Shown: positions 52,741 to 61,885, counted from the stretch's first letter. The stretch: 64,000 nt of DNA from Haloplanus sp. (GCF_028275055.1 NZ_JAQCNJ010000020.1:1-64000), one strand, 5' to 3'. The notes: generated by a model not told the origin, from the sequence alone. Numbers and translations: made by a program.

Positions 52741-53616
52741 TCAGTACAACGTCGCGCCACGACCGATGTTCGTCTGATAGGCGCGCGCGTCGACGCCGAC
52801 GTCTTCGAAGCCCTCGACCATGGCGGCCGCAATCGCCTTGCGGTCGCCGGGGTAGCAGGCGGCAAGGATCCCCGGACCGGCACCGCTGACGGTGACGCCG
52901 GTCGCGCCCGCCGAAAGCGCCGCCTCGCGGACGTTGTTGTAGCCGGAGATGAGGTCGGCCCGTGCCGGTGTGACGAGGCGGTCGTGCATTCCCTTGCCGA
53001 CGAGGCGGGGATCGTTCCGGCACATCCCCGTGGTGAGGGTGGCGGCGCGGCCAACGGTGTAGACGAGTTGTTCCATCGTCGCCCCCGCGGGGACGACATC
53101 TCGGGCGTCACGCGTCGAAATTGCGATTTCGGGGAGACAGGCGACGAGGGGGATGTCGGCGTCGACGGTCGTCACGTCCCTGCCGGTCGCCACTGTAAAC
53201 CCGCCAAGCAGGGCGGGCGCGACGTTGTCGAGGTGGACCTCACCGGAGACGGTCGCCTCCCCTTGCCCGGCGATCGGGACGAGTTCCGTTCGCGTGAGCC
53301 CACGGTCGTACAGTTCGTTCAACGCGACCGCCGCGGCGGCGGCGCTGGCACCCGAGGAGCCCAGCCCCGAGGAGGGTCTGATCCCCTTGTCGATCCGGAT
53401 GTGAGCCGGGGCGTCGAGGGCGTCCGCCACCGCGCCGACGGTGTTGTTTTCCGGGTCCTCGGGGATGAACTCGCTGCCGTACCCCGTCACGTCGATCGTC
53501 GTCCGGTCGGCCTTCTCGACGCGGATGATATCCGCCGGTCGGGCAAGGGCCGCGCCGAAGACATCGAACCCACTGCCAAGGTTCGCACTCGTTGCGGGGG
53601 CCCTGACCGTAACCAT
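52741..53616 (-). CDS. thrB: Homoserine kinase ThrB (GHMP)
   Basis: A 291-residue GHMP kinase phosphorylating homoserine in threonine synthesis. It starts MVTVRAPATSANLGSGFDVFG; the ATP-binding GHMP motif is GIRPSSGLGSSGASAAAA (about 82-99), and the C-terminal motif 3 is GVTVSGAGPGILA (about 245-257). The ATG at 53616 directly precedes the conserved start. It converges on pdxS with an 83-nt gap containing a T-run. Confidence 0.94.
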   Translation of the reverse strand: MVTVRAPATSANLGSGFDVFGAALARPADIIRVEKADRTTIDVTGYGSEFIPEDPENNTVGAVADALDAPAHIRIDKGIRPSSGLGSSGASAAAAAVALNELYDRGLTRTELVPIAGQGEATVSGEVHLDNVAPALLGGFTVATGRDVTTVDADIPLVACLPEIAISTRDARDVVPAGATMEQLVYTVGRAATLTTGMCRNDPRLVGKGMHDRLVTPARADLISGYNNVREAALSAGATGVTVSGAGPGILAACYPGDRKAIAAAMVEGFEDVGVDARAYQTNIGRGATLY

Positions 53617-53899
53617 GCCACGGAGTTGCGCGAGTCGGGTCAAAAACCTGCCGAAGGTGTAGGGCGGGCGAGGCCTCGATGAGGTATGGAAGTGGTCAAA
53701 CAGCCGACTGCCGGCGGCCGGCGGCTGGCGGCCGGCAGCCGCGCTCTCATCCACCCAAGCGGTGTTCCCGACACGATCCTCCCGTCGGTCCGGCCCGTCG
53801 AAGCCGTCGGCTCTGGCGTTCGACGTTCTGCCGGTGTTGGGGTGCTCGTCGGGACGGCTAGAGTCAGAAGCCGACTCAAAGAAGGTCGACGACCCGGCG
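53617..53899. other. 283-nt intergenic stretch upstream of thrB, GC-rich hairpin
   Basis: No ORF on either strand looks real; the open plus frame from 53686 runs antisense into carA. At 53701-53745 near-repeats of GGCGGCCGG and CCGGCAGCC can fold into a strong GC hairpin, which could terminate carA transcription (carA ends at 53900 on the same strand as thrB). Confidence 0.4.
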
Positions 53900-54967
53900 T
53901 CAGTCCGAGGTGGCGACCGTCGTGTCGGTCTCCACCAGATCGAGCACGTCCTCGAAAAAGTCGAGCGAGTCGTTGGGACCGGGGTGGGCCTCGGGGTGGT
54001 ACTGGCGGGTGAGAACGCCGAGATCGTCGTTTGCGAGGCCCTCGGCGGTGCCGTCGTTGACGTTTACCTGCGTCACGTCGAGGCGGTCGCCCAGGTCGCC
54101 CACGGTGTAGCCGTGGTTCTGGGTGGTCATAACGACCCGGCCGGAGTTGAGATCACGGACCGGCTGGTTGACCCCACGGTGTCCGAAGTCCATCTTCTCG
54201 GTGCTGCCACCGAGGGCGTTGGCGACGACCTGTTGACCGAGGCAGATGCCCGCGATGGGGAGATCACCCAGAAATTCGGCGACGAGTGCCTCGGCGGCCT
54301 CGAAGTTCTCGGGGTCGCCGGGACCGTTCGAAATAAAGAGCACGTCGGCATCGACGGCCTCAACGTCTCCGGGCGTCGCGTCGTACGGCAGGACGTGGAC
54401 GGTGGCGTCGCGGTCGAGAAGGGACTCGGCGATCGACCCCTTCGCGCCGCAGTCGATCAGCGCGATCGTCGCGGCGTCGCCGCCCTCGTAGACAAGCGGC
54501 TCCGCGACGCTCACCTGTGCGCCGATGTCGACGTGTTCGCTCATCCCCTTGCAGGCCGCGAGTTCCTCGCGGGCGGCCTCGGGCGTCGCGTCCGGGCCGA
54601 CCGCTAGCCCACATTTCATCGCACCCCCCTCTCGGATCAAGGTAACGAGGTCACGGGTGTCGAGGTGGTCGATGGCGGGAACGCTCTCGTCGTCGAGCCA
54701 CTCGACGACCGCCTCCGTGAACTCGCGGGCGATGGCCGCCCGGGGGTGGACCCGATCGGACTCGAATCGCTCGGCTCGGACGCCGTAGTTCCCGACGAGG
54801 GGGTAGGAGAACGTGAGCACCTGCTCCTCGTAGGAGGGATCCGTCAGGCTCTCCTCGTATCCGGTGTAGGCGGTCGTAAAGACCAGTTCACCACGGCTCC
54901 GACCCGGAACACGGCCACGCGCCTCGACGACGCGGCCGTTTTCCAGAGCGAGATAGGCGTCCGACAT
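53900..54967 (-). CDS. carA: Carbamoyl-phosphate synthase small (glutaminase) subunit
   Basis: A 355-residue CarA, which supplies ammonia from glutamine for carbamoyl phosphate (pyrimidines, arginine). N-terminal domain 1-150 (ELVFTTAYTGYEESLTDPSY); the class I amidotransferase nucleophile is in GICLGQQVVANALGG (about 244-258), with His/Glu in VLTRQYHPEAHPGP (about 325-338). carB is not in the window. ATG 54967 lies 26-32 nt after a TATA box; an extension to 54979 is not needed. Divergent from an Lrp regulator gene. Confidence 0.95.
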   Translation of the reverse strand: MSDAYLALENGRVVEARGRVPGRSRGELVFTTAYTGYEESLTDPSYEEQVLTFSYPLVGNYGVRAERFESDRVHPRAAIAREFTEAVVEWLDDESVPAIDHLDTRDLVTLIREGGAMKCGLAVGPDATPEAAREELAACKGMSEHVDIGAQVSVAEPLVYEGGDAATIALIDCGAKGSIAESLLDRDATVHVLPYDATPGDVEAVDADVLFISNGPGDPENFEAAEALVAEFLGDLPIAGICLGQQVVANALGGSTEKMDFGHRGVNQPVRDLNSGRVVMTTQNHGYTVGDLGDRLDVTQVNVNDGTAEGLANDDLGVLTRQYHPEAHPGPNDSLDFFEDVLDLVETDTTVATSD

Positions 54968-54992
54968 TACGAGATACACAGAAAGTCACGGC

Positions 54993-54999
54993 AAATAAG
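54993..54999 (-). promoter_or_regulatory. TATA box for carA
   Basis: CTTATTT on the minus strand, 26-32 nt before ATG 54967, giving a leaderless transcript. Confidence 0.55.
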
Positions 55000-55005
55000 C
55001 CTTGC

Positions 55006-55026
55006 TTTCGAAGCTGAGTTACGAAA
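55006..55026. promoter_or_regulatory. Inverted repeat in the carA-lrp divergent spacer
   Basis: TTTCG at 55006-55010 and CGAAA at 55022-55026, separated by 11 nt. It lies directly upstream of the carA TATA box, between it and the lrp gene. The arrangement suits a dimeric Lrp-type regulator acting on carA, on itself, or both. Confidence 0.35.
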
Positions 55027-55065
55027 TTCGCAATCGGTAAGTCGTCCCCGCAACAACGCGGTGGC

Positions 55066-55479
55066 ATGGACGATCTGGACCGGCGGATCCTGAGCATCCT
55101 CCGTCGGGATTCGCGGGCACCGTACACGCAGATTGCGGACCGAGTCGGCACCTCCGAGGGCACGGTTCGAAACCGGGTCGAACGACTGGTCGACGAAGGG
55201 ATCATCGAGCGGTTCACCGTGGCGACGCGCACGGGCAACGTCAAGGCGATGGTGGAGGTTTCCGTCGCCGTCGACGTCGACACCACGGCGGTCTCCGGTC
55301 GCCTCGCGGAATGGGACGAGGTGGATTTCGTCTGGCAGGTCTCCGGCGAGGAGGACATCGTCATGGTCGTCGACGCGACCGACACGAACGCCGTCAACGA
55401 ACTGATCACGAGAACGCGGGGGTTGGACGAGGTACAGAACACGAAGACACGACTCATTCTGGACGAGCGACTCGGCTGA
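55066..55479 (+). CDS. Lrp/AsnC-family transcriptional regulator
   Basis: A 137-residue Lrp/AsnC regulator. The N-terminal winged helix runs LDRRILSILRRDSRAPYTQI, then GTSEGTVRNRVERLVDEGII (recognition helix about 28-38). The C-terminal RAM domain (~65-137) includes VWQVSGEEDIVMVVD, as in amino-acid or nucleotide-sensing Lrps. It is divergent from carA with 98 nt between, so control of carbamoyl-phosphate synthesis is a fair inference; the effector is unknown. Confidence 0.9.
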   Translation: MDDLDRRILSILRRDSRAPYTQIADRVGTSEGTVRNRVERLVDEGIIERFTVATRTGNVKAMVEVSVAVDVDTTAVSGRLAEWDEVDFVWQVSGEEDIVMVVDATDTNAVNELITRTRGLDEVQNTKTRLILDERLG

Positions 55480-55529
55480 CGCCCGCCGAAACCGTCATCG
55501 GTAAAGCCGCGCCACGCTCACTGACGTGT

Positions 55530-56000
55530 ATGAGCGAAGGCGAAGGCGAGGGCGAAGGTGAAAGCGAGAACGAGTCCGGTGTACTCGATGAGGATCTCTA
55601 CCGACGAACGAAGGCGTTGCTCGAACCCGGCGAGATCGACCTATCCGGCGTGATCGTCCACACGGACCTCACGGGCCAGGAGGACCTCGAAATGCACGAA
55701 CTCACCGTCGAACTCAACGAGGTCATCGCGACCCACGCCGGGGCGGGGGAGACGTACATCTACGCCGGCAACGACGACACCGACTTCTCCTCGAACCAGT
55801 TTCAGGGGCTGACCGTCGAAGACGACACGTTCGTCTGGGAGTGTCAGCAACTCCTCCGGGATGGCACCTTCGACATCGTGTTCTACTACGAGGCCGACGT
55901 GGATCAGGCGGCGCTTGTCGAGGCCATCCGCGAGCGAGGGCACGAGGTGACGAGTGTCGTTCTCGACGACGACGGGATGACGGCGACGCGGGAGTCGTAG
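55530..56000 (+). CDS. DUF5778-like haloarchaeal protein
   Basis: A 156-residue acidic cytoplasmic protein. A repeat-like leader SEGEGEGEGESENES precedes a conserved alpha-beta fold: LYRRTKALLEPGEIDLSGVI, LTGQEDLEMHELTVELNEVI, and ETYIYAGNDDTDFSSNQFQG (each by 20 residues). I recall this as DUF5778; function unknown. The ATG at 55530 follows the lrp gene by 50 nt and precedes a long non-coding gap. Confidence 0.75.
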   Translation: MSEGEGEGEGESENESGVLDEDLYRRTKALLEPGEIDLSGVIVHTDLTGQEDLEMHELTVELNEVIATHAGAGETYIYAGNDDTDFSSNQFQGLTVEDDTFVWECQQLLRDGTFDIVFYYEADVDQAALVEAIRERGHEVTSVVLDDDGMTATRES

Positions 56001-56377
56001 CTACCCGAGGCGGCCGATGACACCGCTGGAACGGGGCTCGCGGTCGCGGGCGAGCTTCGACAGAAAGGTATCACTGATCATAGACGTACCGCCGGCACCG
56101 GCGAAGTCTGTACCCGCCGACAGGACGTCGCAGGTGGACAGGTTCCGGCCGTCGGAAGACGACGAGGCTTTTATTACACAGTACACATGAGAGACGTGTA
56201 TGCAACGGACCGAGCGGACTCGTCGGTCGGCGTCCTCGACCGCTTCCGGTCGGCTCGGAGCGGCGACGTCGACGGCGTGGACGAGCGGCCGACGACAACG
56301 GCAGAGGGTAGATAGAGCGGCGACGAATCCCAGTCAGAACCGAGGCGTGTGATCGACGTGTCAACCGGTGATCAACT
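56001..56377. other. 377-nt gap upstream of hemA; no convincing gene
   Basis: A 61-codon minus-strand frame (56001-56186) and a 42-codon plus-strand frame (56187-56315) exist, but both are Arg/Ser/Asp-rich and unlike any family. A TTTTATTA box at about 56169-56176 is the best promoter in the gap; it would give a ~180-nt leader for hemA. The precorrin-2 dehydrogenase gene that often precedes hemA in archaea is absent here. Confidence 0.45.
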
Positions 56378-57721
56378 GTGAAGACGGGTGTCATCCGCGG
56401 GGTATCTGTCTCCCATCGGCGGGCAACCATCGACGAGATCGAGTCCGTCGTTGACGGCGACGCGTCGACGGCGGTGCGGGATCTCCTCGTAAACGACGGG
56501 GTCGACGAGGCGTTCACCATCCGGACGTGTAATCGAGTGGAGGCGTACGTCGTCACCGACGACGCGCCGACCGGCAGAGCGGTGCTTTCGGCGTTTGTCT
56601 CGTCGGTTCCCGACGGAGCGGTCCGGGAGATGGACCACGAAACCAGCCTTCGGCACCTGATGCGGGTTGCGACGGGACTGGAATCGCTCGTCCTCGGCGA
56701 GGACCAGATCATCGGCCAACTCCGTACGGCGTTCGAGGAGGCACGTGGTATCGGCGGCATCGGCCCGCTACTCGAACCGGCGATCACGAAGGCGATCCAC
56801 GTCGGCGAACGCGCCCGAACCGAGACGACGATCAACGAGGGCGTCGTGTCGCTGGGTAGTGCTGCGGTCGAACTCGCCTCGCGGGAGTGTGACCTCGACG
56901 GAGCGACCGCACTCGTCGTCGGTGCGGGGGAGATGGGCCAACTCGCAGTCCGGGCGTTCGACGGGACAGGAGTCGACGACCTCGTGGTCGCGAATCGGAC
57001 GGTGTCCCGTGCCGCCAGCCTCGTTGACGAGGTCCGGACGACGGGGAGAGCCGTTGGACTCGACGAGGCGGCCGTGGCCGCGAAGCGGGCGGACGTACTC
57101 ATCACCGCTACAGACAGCCAAGAGTACGTTCTCGACCGGTCGGACCTCGACGACGCCGGCTCGACGCTCGTTATCGACCTCGCACAGCCACGGGATGTCG
57201 ACCCGACGGTGGCGACGGTCGGCCCCATCGACACCTTCGACATCGACTCGTTGGAGCGGATCACCGACGAGACGCGGGAGCGTCGCCACGAGGCCGCCGA
57301 ACGGGTCGAAAGGATGATCGACAAGGAACTCGACCGCCTCCTCGACTCGTTCAAGCGCCAGCAGGCAGACGAAGCAATCGGGATGATGTACGAGAGCGCC
57401 GAGATGGTGAAAGAACGCGAGGTCCGGACCGCCATCTCACAGCTCGAATCACAGGGCGGGTTGACCGACGAGCAACGGGAGACTGTCGGGGCACTGGCGG
57501 ACGCACTCGTCGGGCAGTTGCTCGCCGCGCCGACAAAGAGCCTCCGCGACGCCGCCGCAGAGGACGATTGGACGACGATCCAGACCGCGCTCGAACTCTT
57601 CGACCCGGAGTTCGGCGGCGACCGACCGACGCCGCCGGAGACGGAGGTTCCACGCGAGGGGGTGGACCTGAACCGCGACGATGTCCCGCAACACGTTCTC
57701 GAACGGCTCGGGGAGGAGTAA
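56378..57721 (+). CDS. hemA: Glutamyl-tRNA reductase HemA
   Basis: A 447-residue GluTR, first enzyme of C5 tetrapyrrole synthesis (glutamyl-tRNA to glutamate-1-semialdehyde). The catalytic Cys is in TIRTCNRVEAYVV (about 50), the substrate domain has GLESLVLGEDQIIGQ, the NADPH-binding domain starts ALVVGAGEMGQLA (about 184), and a C-terminal dimerisation helix contains VERMIDKELDRL. The start is GTG 56378, at the family beginning (MKTGVIRGVSVSHRRA). The C-terminal ~40 residues are a haloarchaeal acidic extension. Confidence 0.95.
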   Translation: MKTGVIRGVSVSHRRATIDEIESVVDGDASTAVRDLLVNDGVDEAFTIRTCNRVEAYVVTDDAPTGRAVLSAFVSSVPDGAVREMDHETSLRHLMRVATGLESLVLGEDQIIGQLRTAFEEARGIGGIGPLLEPAITKAIHVGERARTETTINEGVVSLGSAAVELASRECDLDGATALVVGAGEMGQLAVRAFDGTGVDDLVVANRTVSRAASLVDEVRTTGRAVGLDEAAVAAKRADVLITATDSQEYVLDRSDLDDAGSTLVIDLAQPRDVDPTVATVGPIDTFDIDSLERITDETRERRHEAAERVERMIDKELDRLLDSFKRQQADEAIGMMYESAEMVKEREVRTAISQLESQGGLTDEQRETVGALADALVGQLLAAPTKSLRDAAAEDDWTTIQTALELFDPEFGGDRPTPPETEVPREGVDLNRDDVPQHVLERLGEE

Positions 57722-57831
57722 CGGTAACCCGCCTGACACGGCGCGACGGCGGTGTCCAACCAGTCAAGAGGTGTGTGGCATGGCCGGGGGAGACCACGGA
57801 CACACGGTCCCGTTCGGTGGCGGGCGGTGAG

Positions 57832-57909
57832 ATGGCGGCGTACGTCTTCCGCGTGACCGTCCGGCTCGATCCACCGTCGGTCGGTGTCGACCCCGACCGG
57901 ATCGAGTAG
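57832..57909 (+). pseudogene. Remnant of an LWR-salt-type gene (first 25 residues)
   Basis: ATG 57832 begins MAAYVFRVTVRLDPPSVGVD and ends PDRIE at TAG 57907. The opening AYVFRV-R-DP matches my recollection of the haloarchaeal LWR-salt family, whose members are ~120 residues long, but none of the expected following text (the LWR motif) appears in any frame to 58111. It therefore looks like a truncated remnant. The rest of the 390-nt gap between hemA and the HAD gene shows nothing else. Confidence 0.4.
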
Positions 57910-58111
57910 GGCCGCGGATCGACCGGCGTCCACTTTCCATCCCCGCCCGCCCTGCGGGTGCGGGTCCGACGTGTTCCGGCTGCCACAGAACTGACCGACC
58001 GTTCGGAGTGGGCTATCGGAACGGTGACTCCCTCGACCACCCGCGGCCTTTCTCCCCGTTTGAGAATCACGTCGGAACACACTTGTTCCGGCCCGGCATA
58101 GCCACGAACGA

Positions 58112-58774
58112 ATGGTCGCACACGCCTACGATTTCTGGCTGTTCGACCTCGACGGGACGCTCGTGGACGTGGATCCCGCCTACGCCCGGTCGGTGTTCGA
58201 CCGCGTCGGCGACCGTCTCGGCCGTTCGTTCTCCGAACGCGAAATCGAGGTGCTCTGGCACGGTCTCTCCGGGGAACGAACCCCACAGCTCCGCGAGTGG
58301 GGGATCGACCCGGACGCGTTCTGGGCCGCCCTCCACGAGGCCGAAGACCCGGCGGCACGCGTGGAGGCGACGTATCTCCACGATGACGCCGCCTTTGTCG
58401 CCGACCTCGACCGTCCCGTGGGCCTCGTCACGCACTGCCAGGAGTATCTCGCCGCGCCGGTGCTCGACCGCCTCGACATCCACGACTGGTTCGATACGGT
58501 CGTGATGTGTACGGGCGAGTTGGGGTGGAAACCCGACCCTGCACCGGTGTATCACGCCATGTCCGACCTCAGGGTCGACGACGAGGCGGCGGGCGCTCTC
58601 GCGGGCGACGGGCCAAACGACGTTGGCGCGGCGTGGAACGCCGGTCTCGACGGCGTCCACGTCGAGCGCCACGGCCCGGACCGCCGTGGCCGGTGTGTGC
58701 TTGGCGACTACCGGGTTCGGAGTCTGGACGAACTCCGAGGTATCGGGCGACCTCCGGCGGCCGGAGACGACTGA
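58112..58774 (+). CDS. HAD-family phosphatase
   Basis: A 220-residue HAD hydrolase with the nucleophile motif FDLDGTLVDV (about 10-19), motif II Thr in GLVTHCQE (about 107-114), the motif III Lys in ELGWKPDPAPVY (about 140) and motif IV AGDGPNDVGAAWNAG (about 168-182). The helical cap is typical of phosphoglycolate phosphatase/Gph-like enzymes. Substrate unknown. It converges on the moeA pair with a 7-nt gap. Confidence 0.9.
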   Translation: MVAHAYDFWLFDLDGTLVDVDPAYARSVFDRVGDRLGRSFSEREIEVLWHGLSGERTPQLREWGIDPDAFWAALHEAEDPAARVEATYLHDDAAFVADLDRPVGLVTHCQEYLAAPVLDRLDIHDWFDTVVMCTGELGWKPDPAPVYHAMSDLRVDDEAAGALAGDGPNDVGAAWNAGLDGVHVERHGPDRRGRCVLGDYRVRSLDELRGIGRPPAAGDD

Positions 58775-58781
58775 TCGGGTG

Positions 58782-60662
58782 TCAGTCGAGGTCGAACCCC
58801 GGGAGCGACGCCACCGCGTCGTTGAGCCCCGAATCGAGCGCCTGTTCCAGTGCCGAGACGCCGGGCTTGTCTCTCCGCTCCGGATTGGCGAGAACGCGGA
58901 CGGATTCGACACCGAGGGAAACGAAGTCACAGTCGAGCGCCGCGGCGGTGGCCCGGAGGCCGAGGCCGGCGTCGGCCGCCCCCGAGAGCACCTTTCGGGC
59001 CGGGCTCTCGAACCCCTTGACCGTCAGGTCGTACCCGTCGATGGCGTCGGTGAGGTCCCGACGGTCGACACCGCGATCGGCGGCGACACGGTCGAGTTCG
59101 GCGTCGAAACTGGCCCGGAGTCCGGAGTCCCCGCTCCGGTTGACAAAGCGGTAGTCACCGTCGATCAGATCGACGACCCCGGACACGCCGGCGTCGGGAG
59201 CGACGACCATCCCCCACTCGCGGGTCCACCCACCGAGGTCGACGGCGTCGACGTCGCGGTCGGAGGGTCCGGAGACGACGGCGGCGTCGGGGACACCGTC
59301 GCGGAGGCGGCGGCGACCCTGCCGACTCCCCACGTCGAGGTAGCGCGGGCGTTCCAGTCGGTCGAGCAGGCGGGAGAGCGCGGGGTCGTCCTCGCCGACA
59401 CCGAGGAGGGTCGGCGGGCGCACGTCGGGCGAGAACAGTCGAACGGTCACGTCCTCGCCCTCGGCGAGGTACGCGGTGTCTGCGTCCACCTCAACGACGC
59501 CGTCGGCCTCGACCAGGCTCGTCGTCGCCCCGCTACCCTTGTCGACGGGGTAGACGAGGGTGTCGCCGTCGGCTTCGACGAGACCGACAGGCATCAGGCG
59601 GGTTCGTCCCTCACCGTACCGTTCTTGGACGGCCATCCGGCCCTCGACGGTCGCCGTCCGCGGATCGGGGAGGCCGGCGGCCGACCGGATCGCCGGCGCG
59701 ACGAAGGTGCGGAAGATGGTGAGCGCGGAGACGGGGTAGCCAGGGAGGCCGACGTACGCCGAGTCCTCTAGCCGGCCGACGAGCATCGGCTTGCCCGGCT
59801 TCACCGAGACGCCATGGAGCAGGAGTTCCCCCTCACTCTCGATAACGCGGTAGATCACGTCGACGGCGCTCGCGGAGGTCGACCCCGACGAGAGAACGAG
59901 GTCACACTCGTCGGCGGCCTCGACGAGCAGGCGTTCCATCTCGTCGTAGTCGTCGCCGGCGTGGGGGTAGAGAACGGCCTCGCCGCCCGCCTCCTCAACG
60001 CCGGCGGCGATGGTGTAGGAGTTGACGTCGTAGATCTGACCGGCCTCGCTGTTGAGGTCGTCGCCTGGACGGACGAGTTCGTCGCCGGTCGAGACGATGC
60101 CGACCGTAGGCGTGCCACGGACGGGCACCTCGTCGACGCCGAGCGCCGACAACAGGCCGATCTCTCTGGGCGTGATCAGGGTTCCGGGACCGAACGCCCG
60201 GGACCCGGCGGCAACGTCCGCGCCCGCGAACATGACGCGGTCACCCGGCGCGACAGACGTGCGGATCGCCACGCCGGCGTCGATCTCGTCGGTCCGCTCG
60301 ACCATCACGACCGCGTCGGCCCCGTCGGGCAACACCGCGCCGGTCGATATCTCCGCGCAGGTGCCCTCCCGGACGGTCACGTCCGGTTCGGCCCCGGCGT
60401 GAACCGTTCCCACGTGGTCGAGAACGACCGGATCGGCCTCGTCGGCACCGAAGGTGTCGCGGGCGCGGACGGCGTAGCCGTCGACGCTCGCGCGGTCGAA
60501 CCCGGGGACATCGAGGGTGGCGTCGGCGCGGTCGGCGAGAACACGCCCCCGTGCCTCCGCAAGCGGGACCGTTTCCGCCACCGGCGTCAGATCGAGGCTC
60601 CGGATCGCCTCGCGGGCCTCGTCGGGGGAGGCGAGATCGCGGAACTGTCTCCGGTCGCTCAC
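58782..60662 (-). CDS. moeA: MoeA-type molybdopterin molybdenumtransferase fused to a PBP-like domain
   Basis: A 626-residue protein. Residues 1-410 are a complete MoeA (metal insertion into adenylylated molybdopterin): DVPGFDRASVDGYAVRA, STGAVLPDGADAVVM, VGIVSTGDELVRPGD, the DLVLSSGSTSASAVD block and GLPGYPVSALTIF. Residues ~420-620 form a substrate-binding-protein-like domain (PF12727 type; RYRFVNRSGDSGLRA-like text, here YRFVNRSGDSGLR) seen in archaeal MoeA-LysR-like fusions; it may bind molybdate or tungstate. The GTG start overlaps the upstream moeA stop by 4 nt. The two may serve different metals. Confidence 0.9.
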   Translation of the reverse strand: MSDRRQFRDLASPDEAREAIRSLDLTPVAETVPLAEARGRVLADRADATLDVPGFDRASVDGYAVRARDTFGADEADPVVLDHVGTVHAGAEPDVTVREGTCAEISTGAVLPDGADAVVMVERTDEIDAGVAIRTSVAPGDRVMFAGADVAAGSRAFGPGTLITPREIGLLSALGVDEVPVRGTPTVGIVSTGDELVRPGDDLNSEAGQIYDVNSYTIAAGVEEAGGEAVLYPHAGDDYDEMERLLVEAADECDLVLSSGSTSASAVDVIYRVIESEGELLLHGVSVKPGKPMLVGRLEDSAYVGLPGYPVSALTIFRTFVAPAIRSAAGLPDPRTATVEGRMAVQERYGEGRTRLMPVGLVEADGDTLVYPVDKGSGATTSLVEADGVVEVDADTAYLAEGEDVTVRLFSPDVRPPTLLGVGEDDPALSRLLDRLERPRYLDVGSRQGRRRLRDGVPDAAVVSGPSDRDVDAVDLGGWTREWGMVVAPDAGVSGVVDLIDGDYRFVNRSGDSGLRASFDAELDRVAADRGVDRRDLTDAIDGYDLTVKGFESPARKVLSGAADAGLGLRATAAALDCDFVSLGVESVRVLANPERRDKPGVSALEQALDSGLNDAVASLPGFDLD

Positions 60663-61885
60663 GCCGACCACTCCCAGTCCTCGACCACCACCGTCTCGCC
60701 GGCGTCGAACCCTTCCCGCTTCTCGGGGACAACGACCCAGCCGTCGGCGAGCGCGACGCTTGAAAGAACGCCGGAACCGCTGGCGCGGGTTGGTTCGGCG
60801 GTCGGCAGGTCGGTATCGTCGTCGTCCACCAGTCGAACCCGAGCGAACGTCCGGGTGCCGGGTTCGCTGGATATCTTTCGGTCGAGGTTGGCCTCGACGG
60901 TCGGGTGAGACGGGACGGGCATGTTGCCGACCGTTTTGAGGATGGGCCGGAGAAACTGGACGGCGTTGACGATACAGGCGACGGGGTAGCCCGGCAGCAT
61001 GATGACCGGTGTCTCCTCAACGACGCCGAGCGCGACGGGGTGACCCGGCTTCAACGCGACGCCGTGGACGAGGACATCGCCGATGTCGTCGACCACCTCG
61101 GGGGTGTAGTCGCGCTCGCCAACGGAGGAGCCGCCCGTGGTGACGACGACGTCTTTTGCGAGGTCCCGCTGGATCGCGGCCCGGATGGCGTTCGGGTCGT
61201 CGTCAACGACGTTGCGGTACGTGGGGACTGCGCCCCAGCGGTCGGCGAACTGCGAGACCGTTAGGCCGTTTGTCTCGATCACCTCGCCGGGGTCGGGGTT
61301 GCGCTGGACGAGTTCCTCTCCCGTCGGGATCACACCGACGGTGGGGTGATCGTACACCTCGACTCGCTCGATGCCGACGGACTTCAGGAGACCGAGGTCG
61401 GAGGGACGGAGGCGGTGTCCCGGCTCGTACAGTTTCTCGCCCTCTGCCACGTCTTCGCCGACGTCGCCGACGTTTTCACCCTCGGCGACGGCGTCGAACA
61501 CCTCTATTTCGTCGCCGACGGTCTCGGTCTGTTCGATCATGACAACGGCGTCGGCGCCCGCCGGCAGGTCGCTCCCGGTGTGGACACGGACGGCATCGCC
61601 GGAACGAACGTCGCCCTCGCCTTCGCGGAGGACCGTCGGAGAGCGGTCCGTCGCGCCGAAGGTGTCGCTGGCCTGGACGGCGTATCCGTCCATGGCGGCG
61701 CGATCGTAGCCCGGGACGGGGTGGGGGGCGGTCACAGTCTCGGCGAGCGTCCGGCCGTCGGCTCTGCCGATGGCCACCCGTTCGGTTCGGTCGTGGCCCG
61801 TGACCGCGTCAAGGACGGTGTCGAGGGCTTCGGCCACGCGGGTGCGGTCTTTGAATCCCGCGTGTTCGAGGTTGTCGTGACTCAT
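60659..61885 (-). CDS. moeA: Molybdopterin molybdenumtransferase MoeA
   Basis: A 408-residue canonical-length MoeA without the extra domain. The catalytic text is PVPGYDRAAMDGYAVQA, HTGSDLPAGADAVVMIEQ, VGVIPTGEELVQRN, VVVTTGGSSVGERDYTPEVV (by its ends) and MLPGYPVACIVNAV. In other MoeAs the residue before this last motif coordinates metal. It is first in a two-gene operon with the fused paralogue. A duplication with one copy gaining the binding domain is the simplest history. Confidence 0.92.
   Translation of the reverse strand: MSHDNLEHAGFKDRTRVAEALDTVLDAVTGHDRTERVAIGRADGRTLAETVTAPHPVPGYDRAAMDGYAVQASDTFGATDRSPTVLREGEGDVRSGDAVRVHTGSDLPAGADAVVMIEQTETVGDEIEVFDAVAEGENVGDVGEDVAEGEKLYEPGHRLRPSDLGLLKSVGIERVEVYDHPTVGVIPTGEELVQRNPDPGEVIETNGLTVSQFADRWGAVPTYRNVVDDDPNAIRAAIQRDLAKDVVVTTGGSSVGERDYTPEVVDDIGDVLVHGVALKPGHPVALGVVEETPVIMLPGYPVACIVNAVQFLRPILKTVGNMPVPSHPTVEANLDRKISSEPGTRTFARVRLVDDDDTDLPTAEPTRASGSGVLSSVALADGWVVVPEKREGFDAGETVVVEDWEWSA

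Noticed and set aside
53686-54012. Plus-strand ORF between thrB and carA
   Set aside because: Runs antisense into carA, with low-complexity Arg/Gly composition.
56001-56186. 61-codon minus-strand ORF upstream of hemA
   Set aside because: No recognised family, no promoter at suitable distance, Ser/Arg-rich; kept only as a note in the gap entry.
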